From Owenia fusiformis (Eukaryota; Annelida; Polychaeta; Sabellida; Oweniidae), in NCBI GenBank assembly GCA_903813345.2, contig CAIIXF020000001.1, forward strand, positions 38,285,366 to 38,349,365: a stretch of DNA of 64,000 nt, in the 5' to 3' direction. Numbering within the stretch: the first letter of the stretch is position 1; the number at the start of each line of letters is the position of its first letter. This document shows, piece after piece, positions 58,801 to 64,000 of the stretch. The notes under the pieces are model-generated. The model was not told the DNA's origin, did not search any database, and was given only the letters and a program-made list of their open reading frames with translations. A program made the translations under genes and the position numbers.

Positions 58801-60332
58801 ATGACAAAAAAAAGAGAGAACAAGCCCTTCAAAGCACTTCTTTTATTTAAAAAAGGTGATCCAAGTTAAAACAAAATGCTTTGCTTAATCCATTCAGAAA
58901 AAATGTCTTCTTAATTCAGAAAAAATATTGAGGCTTATTTGATTCACATAACAACAATAAAACATTATTATACAGACTCAATTTGTTTTCCTAATATACA
59001 CCCATAATACTGAAAATAAACTTGGGTACGAGTTGTCTTGGGTACGAGTTGTCTTAGGTACGAGTTGTCTTGGGTACGAGTTGTCTTGGGTACGAGTTGA
59101 CTAGGAAGCTATTAAATAACTCAACTTCATTTACTTCAGAGTATAATGGACTATTTTCGATGTTTTAGTTGGATGACTAACGAAGAGTCGAAACTAAACC
59201 ATTATACTCTGAAGTAAATGAAGTTGAGTTATTTAAATAAATCATATTTTACTTTCATCATATTGTCGAATCTCATCTTAATAAGTATACAATCCCCATT
59301 TGATAGGAATTCACCTGAATGTGATCGAGCAGGCAGATGAGCCACACATCGAGTCATATGCCAACATAGAAGCAATAGATGATGTCATCAAAGAATATGT
59401 TCAAATGGAAGATAAACTAGTTATAGCTTGTCTTCAAGGAAACGCTGGTGCCGGAGGTTGTATGATGAGCGCAGCAGCAGATTATACTATAGCCCATAAG
59501 GTAGTATCGGAGTATTGTCACTATACTTTTTAAAATTCACTCAATGGTACACAATGACATTGCTTATGTCAATTGATTTCTTTAGATGAGCACGCGAGAT
59601 TTTTATCTCTTCCTTAAATTTAGTTCCGTACCCCAAATATTCGAATAAGTAGTCCTTTAGCCTATTTAGAGCGATGTAAATTCATCTCGTTAAACCATGG
59701 ACGTATACGACCATGGTTAAACATATCGTTTTGCTCCTATGTTTTAGTTAAGCCTGTGTATTTGTCATTTTAGTGCGTATCTTTGACGCCAACATACAAA
59801 AGCATGCACTTATATGGTTCTGAATATTGGACATACTTCCTACCCAGGAAAATCGGGAACGAAATGGCGCTTGATCTCACGTCTCGCACAGACTCAATAA
59901 TGGCCAGCGAGGCATACTCCATTGGCCTAGTTGACGTTCTACTCGGAAGGTAATTGTATTGTGAATATGAATTAAGAAGCAAATTGTATTCTATTCCAAA
60001 GGCCTCGTTTTTGTAGCGATTGTTCTATTTAAGAGATATCCAAAGACAAATTATGTATTCTTTATCACGACATGATTTATGTTCGTTGAAATACTGCATT
60101 TCTGCCAATATATTTCAGAAATGGTTATGAATTAAATGACAACATTCATGAAGCAGTCACTGGTATTTGGAACAGCTTTGACAGTAGACTTGTTCTAAAT
60201 TCGAAATCAAGGCGATCGGAAAAATGGTACGAAAATCTGGAGGAGCACAGGGCAGCTGAATTACGTCTAATGAAGCAATGCTTTTCGGATCCAGCTTACC
60301 ATTCTGCCCGCAGGGATTTTGTTTTTCATTAA
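52874..60332 (+). CDS. hypX: HypX/HoxX-like CO-forming enzyme (formyltransferase-crotonase fusion), 635 residues
   Basis: Exons 52874-53039, 54321-54706, 55031-55357, 55598-55777, 57018-57282, 59307-59500, 59774-59949 and 60119-60332 join in phase through seven GT-AG introns. A TAG at 52859-52861 precedes the ATG in frame. Residues 1-55 are a basic presequence (no Asp/Glu before residue 34), suggesting mitochondria. Residues 84-300 match the 10-formyl-THF transferase domain of HypX: ICPFLTKRVPERIW, VHPGIPGDRGPAS (157-169), NWGVTVLQADEDFDRGSIWA. Residues about 375-600 are the crotonase domain: GIHLNVIE, GNAGAGG (486-492), LYGSEYWTYFLPRKIG (519-534), GLVDVLLG. The C-terminus HSARRDFVFH also fits. 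Bacterial HypX moves formyl from 10-formyl-THF to CoA and releases CO from formyl-CoA for [NiFe]-hydrogenase assembly. Animals have no such hydrogenase, so the role here is inferred only as CO or formyl-CoA metabolism. Confidence 0.92.
53818..53894. mobile_element. Mini-MITE, 77 bp, 9-bp TSD (copy 3)
   Basis: CAAATGGAG (53809-53817) and CAAAAGGAG (53895-53903) form a 9-bp duplication with one mismatch. The body GCAGAGTCTAGTTA..ACGACGAAGCTCTCTT matches the other two copies. It lies in intron 1 of the HypX-like gene. Confidence 0.8.
57614..58203. mobile_element. MITE, TGTTACGCGGTA ends, 5-bp TSD (copy 2)
   Basis: ACTAT is duplicated exactly (57609-57613 and 58204-58208). It is the sister of the 33903-34533 element, with few differences in the core and 40 bp less near the ends. 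It lies in intron 5 of the HypX-like gene. The 94- to 115-codon frames here come from the repeat. Confidence 0.85.
58224..59109. mobile_element. Foldback element with tandem-repeat arms, 8-bp TSD (copy B)
   Basis: TATTAAAT flanks both ends (58216-58223 and 59110-59117). The arms are arrays of AAGACAACTCGTACCC-type units in opposite orientation. The ends are GGTAACTGGTCAAGTC and GAGTTGACTAGGAAGC. Total length (886 bp) is almost that of copy A (889 bp), yet the repeat unit differs (GTACCC for ATCCC). It lies in intron 5 of the HypX-like gene, directly after the MITE. Confidence 0.8.
59112..59236. repeat. Perfect 38-bp hairpin (intronic)
   Basis: The arms 59112-59149 and 59199-59236 are exact reverse complements (TTAAATAACTC...TATAATGG), around a 49-nt loop. 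The left arm overlaps the right TSD of the foldback element, so that element inserted at the edge of this hairpin or the two moved together. Confidence 0.85.
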
Positions 60333-60422
60333 AATATAGCAACATGTTAAAATGAAGTGAACTCTTTTGAAAGAATTTAGGATTTGAATATTTTTTTGTA
60401 TCAATGTAGAATCTAGAAATAT

Positions 60423-60428
60423 AATAAA
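60423..60428 (+). terminator. Candidate polyadenylation signal of the HypX-like gene
   Basis: The first AATAAA after the stop codon lies 91 bp downstream of it and would give a short 3' UTR. This is a motif match only. Confidence 0.4.
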
Positions 60429-60439
60429 ATGTGTATTTT

Positions 60440-60745
60440 AAGTTAATTTATTTTTTGGGGTATTTATTTTTAGCGATATTCTTTTGAACCAATCTAATTT
60501 TCCTTGTATAAGTATGATATTGAGAGTGCGTATATGTCATTTTGTTCCAACGAGGGTAAGGTAGATGCTTCATTCCATGTCAAGAAATTGGCAGAAAAGG
60601 ACAAGACAACAGTTTTGGGTTTACAAAAACAATTACATATAAAAATATATAAATATTGCTAAAGTCAAAGTGGTACCATTCGATGACCATTTTCATAGAG
60701 CGTTATTTTTCGTTTGAATTTAGTTCACCAAATCGAAGGTCCTTT
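60440..60745. repeat. Repeat X, diverged right half
   Basis: Landmarks in order (TTTTTGGGG, CCTTGTATAAG.ATGATATTGAGAG, CATTTTGTTCCAACGAGG, AAGAAATTGGCAGAAA, TTAGTTCACCAAATCGA, CCTTT) match the right half of the 44176-44900 element. The left half is not seen. Confidence 0.55.
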
Positions 60746-62288
60746 GAATTGAAATGGACCATCTGGAGTTTTCCTAATTTCTTCACGCAAATGCTGCCAC
60801 ATATAGCAGCTCCTTGCTAAATCAAAGTACACCATCAAGTGGACCTTGTTCTCGGAGAGTTCGACCAATTACTTTGAAGTTACTTGGAGCAATCGCATTT
60901 GCAAACTGCTGGTTTTTAAAAAGCCGGCTTTCTATAGCCAGTGCACGCTTGTAATACAAGAAACCGGCTTTCTGAAAGCTTGTTTGAAAGCAAGTTTCTG
61001 GTGCTAGTTAAGCATACTATTCTTTGGCGTTTTTCATAAAAATACCTATAAATACCCATAACTTAAAAAAGTGAGCAATGTCATAAGTATTGTGATAATA
61101 ACGTCCCTTATTTCTTTTTATTACAGGTCGTGTAGACCATTGTTGCACGATTTATAGCAAAAACATTGACTTTTGCACGTTGGTGATGATGCGCCTTTTT
61201 TAATAGATCTCATATCTTAGAAGGGTATCAGTTCAAAGAAAATACTAGATGACCTAACATATTTTGCCATGCACTGCGCCTATTCATTTGGCAATTCAGT
61301 TGTAAATTTTCTCTTGAAAAAATAAATCTTCCGAATTTGTTGAGCTTTCTTGCAGAAATCGCCTAATCCCCCTCCATCATTTTTGTACGATCAACGGGCG
61401 TGATACTGTGTTATCTGCTTTTCTATTCTAATTCGGATATAACTCCACTGTAGTTTATCTTATGTTACTCTCATTAATAGATGTCACTGTATGTATTCTT
61501 ATAATATGAAATAGATATAAACTAGTAACCTCATCTTGACTGAAGTTCCAATACACCGCTGGAAAGCTGAGAGTATCCGCCTTTACCCTTAAACAGTTAG
61601 ACTTACACCACGGTAAGGGGAAGGGGGAGATCTGTCTGTCCCCTATGATCTCAGAAACGAACAATCATAGGAGGCTGTATTAGGTATTATTGGAAAGGTT
61701 ATTCAATTTCCAGTATTTCGAGCTTACTTATATTTAACTATGTTGAACCATTATTCATGAAGAAATTTATTTTCTTTGACAATTTGAGTATTTCAGTAAC
61801 TTTAACAGCTCTAACTTTTCTCGAAGGGGGGTTAGAGTCACAATGTTTTCTTTTCACTGAAACAAGAAAAGCCCTTTCATCCCCAATGTACAGAGTGTTT
61901 CATATGTATGCACCCCTTCTAAAATCATATGTGGCATTGCCGGCCATCCTATCATGTTATACATCATTTTGTTCCTCGTAGAAAGCTACATAAGATTTCA
62001 CAATTTTTGAAAATTAGAAAAATAGTCAGAAACAAAATTTGTGGTCATAAAAAGGAAAAAAGATATCTTTTCAAATCATTTTTTTCATTTTTTTCTATTT
62101 CTAGAAATGAATTCAATTTTCAAAGCTCCTATCATTCGAAGCAATATGTTGGGCACATTTTCTAAAAAATCAAAATATTCTGTTCAGTGATCTTTCGGAA
62201 ACGCTAACTTTTAACTTTTTTATTCTGGAAGTGATCATCATGGAAATTTGACACCTTTTTAGAAATGAGGTGAGTTTTGACATCCTGA
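60746..62288. other. Intergenic, nothing coding
   Basis: A small inverted repeat of AAGCCGGCTTTCT and AAACCGGCTTTCTGAAAGC lies at about 60920-60990. Short open frames lack family resemblance. T-rich and A-rich tracts are common from 61740 to 62250. Confidence 0.4.
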
Positions 62289-62494
62289 GACCTTGAGAAA
62301 GACCTGAATAATGGATGTGAGATGATGCAAGATACGTTTACTCATATATGGTCAAGAAATAGGAATCCTCTTCAACATTATTTTCTTTATTGACCTTGAG
62401 AAAGACCTGAATAATGGATGTGAGATGATGCAAGATACGTTTACTCATATATGGTCAAGAAAAAGGAATCCTCTTCAACATTATTTTCTTTATT
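62289..62494. repeat. Recent tandem duplication, 103-bp period
   Basis: GACCTTGAGAAAGACCTGAA begins at 62289 and at 62392. The two 103-bp copies differ at about one base (AAATAGG against AAAAAGG), so this is the youngest duplication in the window. Confidence 0.9.
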
Positions 62495-63769
62495 GACCCA
62501 TCTTCACTATATCGCTCAGATTTTGTTCAACTTTGAATAGGTTTTATCACATCATCGATGGGATAGAGTCGTCATGATGACGGCGTGACTGTGATCGTGA
62601 TCGTTTTTAACATCGCGATTTCAGGAAAACCGCTCATCAGATTTTCTCCAAATTCGCATACATGGATGGCTTCACCATGGCCTAACTGTTCAAATTCTTC
62701 AGTAATTTTCACCATCATACAAACAGATGTCTTGTTGAGGGCATGATGACACTGAAACTGTGCACGAAGGCCTAATCGTGATTTCAGAAAACATGACTAT
62801 TCTTCAACAGTTCGATGTGTACCTGATATTTCAAAACGCTTATCCTGAGGCTGAATTAACCTATCAGACCAATGTTTACAAAATATTCTGCAGAAGGTGA
62901 ACTTTGCATTTTTATTGAAATATGACACAAATCTTTGGCACTTACACTTGCCAAATGTAACTCTCTCTTGAAAGCAGAACATTGGAAAAATGGACACATG
63001 GGATGTTACGCAGAGCGGAAATTAATGCTCTATAGCTTGTTGTTTTTATAACAATCGATTTGATGTCAGTTTTGATAGAAATGGCACAGTTGTATTGACT
63101 GTTATTGAAGTGTTTAAATTAAATGCCAAACAATATACTATATCTAGTATATTAACAATACTATTTTTGTTATAAATCGCCGAATCGAGTCCACGTTAAT
63201 GTAAGTAAATGTAACAGCGCCACTGTTGGAAATGTTGTGATAACTGAAGCAAGACAAATGATCAGATGCCGTGATAGCTAAGAGAAGGAATGTAAATGTG
63301 TTTCTAAGGCAGGCTGAGGATCAGTTTGTAATTTTGAACTTCGGTGATTTATTTTCTCTTTGATTATTTTCCTTGATATTAGATGCCAAATGTAAAGCAC
63401 TATTCTATTCAGATTTTATGCAGTCTAAATTGAAACGGAAAGACCAATGCAGGCCACGTAATAAGAGTCAAATATCAAGACATGTATTGAGACTATAAAA
63501 TGGCCGAAAGCAAACAGAAAGAGTATACGAGTAATGTTGGTTATGAAGAAATCTTTTCAAAGAACAAACCAATATTTCCCAAACTTTTTATCCTATTAAC
63601 CTGTGATATCCGATCAAATGTAAAAATTAATTGAAGATAAGATGCAGATGTGTCAAAATTATTATATTATAATTATTATATCAAAAGTATTGAATTCAAA
63701 TAGTGATAGTCATGGTTCACCAGAGAATCTGACACTTCTCGTTTCTGCTATGGATTAAGTATGAGTACT
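62495..63769. other. Intergenic, nothing recognised
   Basis: No exon, RNA gene or element end could be supported. Confidence 0.4.
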
Positions 63770-63935
63770 GGGTTTTATGATAAATAATAACCGAGGGCCG
63801 TTAACCCAAGGATGTTATTTATCCTAAAGCCCAGTGCGAATGCTTTATCTAACTTAAGCCCCAAAGACTCTTATGAAAGATAAATGGTCCATAATCTAAG
63901 CTGGAAAATTTGATTTCTTTAGTATTGACTATTCA
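63770..63935 (-). repeat. Dispersed palindromic repeat, copy 2
   Basis: This is the inverse of the 48688-48900 block: GAATAGTCAATACTAAAGAA, CATAAGAGTCT and AGATAAAGCATTCG when read on the minus strand. Next comes a palindrome with turn GAGGGCCGTTAACCC. Confidence 0.6.
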
Positions 63936-64000
63936 GTTGGGGGTAGGTGGTTTGATACATGTAAGTGAGTGGGTGGATATAATTAGTTAAGCTTTAGTGC

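Noticed and set aside
52874-60332. Bacterial contamination as the source of the HypX-like gene
   Set aside because: Seven canonical GT-AG introns keep the frame. Intron 1 and intron 5 contain MITE families that also occur in and near the other animal genes of the window.

Overview
This window is nuclear DNA of an invertebrate animal. It is AT-rich. Its genes are split by many short-to-medium GT-AG introns, and most of the sequence between and inside them is DNA-transposon debris, largely MITE-like and foldback inverted-repeat elements with readable target-site duplications (TSDs). A Ty3/gypsy pol fragment sits at the left edge. The style fits a marine deuterostome or lophotrochozoan, but no single feature fixes the species.

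Three protein-coding genes can be assembled exon by exon with consistent phases. (1) 15790-19245 (+) has six exons and encodes a 302-residue basic protein I do not recognise. (2) 19824-33370 (-) has fifteen exons and encodes an 883-residue protein with two tandem cyclic-nucleotide-binding folds and a coiled-coil, Ser/Arg-rich tail. It converges tail-to-tail on gene 1, with 578 bp between stop codons. (3) 52874-60332 (+) has eight exons and encodes a 635-residue protein that is co-linear with bacterial HypX/HoxX: a 10-formyl-THF transferase-like domain followed by an enoyl-CoA-hydratase (crotonase) domain. In bacteria HypX makes the CO ligand of [NiFe]-hydrogenase. An animal copy with introns and a basic presequence, and with no hydrogenase gene in sight, is the most striking content of the window.

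Layout: 1-1.46 kb LTR-retroelement fossil; 1.46-2.65 kb GC-rich nested inverted repeats; 3.25-7.8 kb element with about 740-bp terminal inverted repeats (TIRs); 7.85-13.5 kb nested elements holding a broken MADF-domain gene and a tandem array of about 540-bp units; 14.4-15.4 kb foldback elements; 15.8-33.4 kb the convergent gene pair, with many MITEs in introns; 33.9-52.6 kb a gene-poor stretch of MITEs, palindromes and degenerate tandem repeats, with an NRF1/YY1-motif patch near 40.4-40.9 kb and a Pol III-type unit at 51.1 kb; 51.36-52.56 kb a foldback element built from short tandem repeats, just upstream of the HypX-like gene; 52.6-60.4 kb the HypX-like gene; 60.4-64 kb intergenic repeats.

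The genes show no shared pathway. The same MITE families occur in introns of gene 2, in introns of gene 3 and between genes, which ties the HypX-like gene to the animal genome and argues against bacterial contamination.
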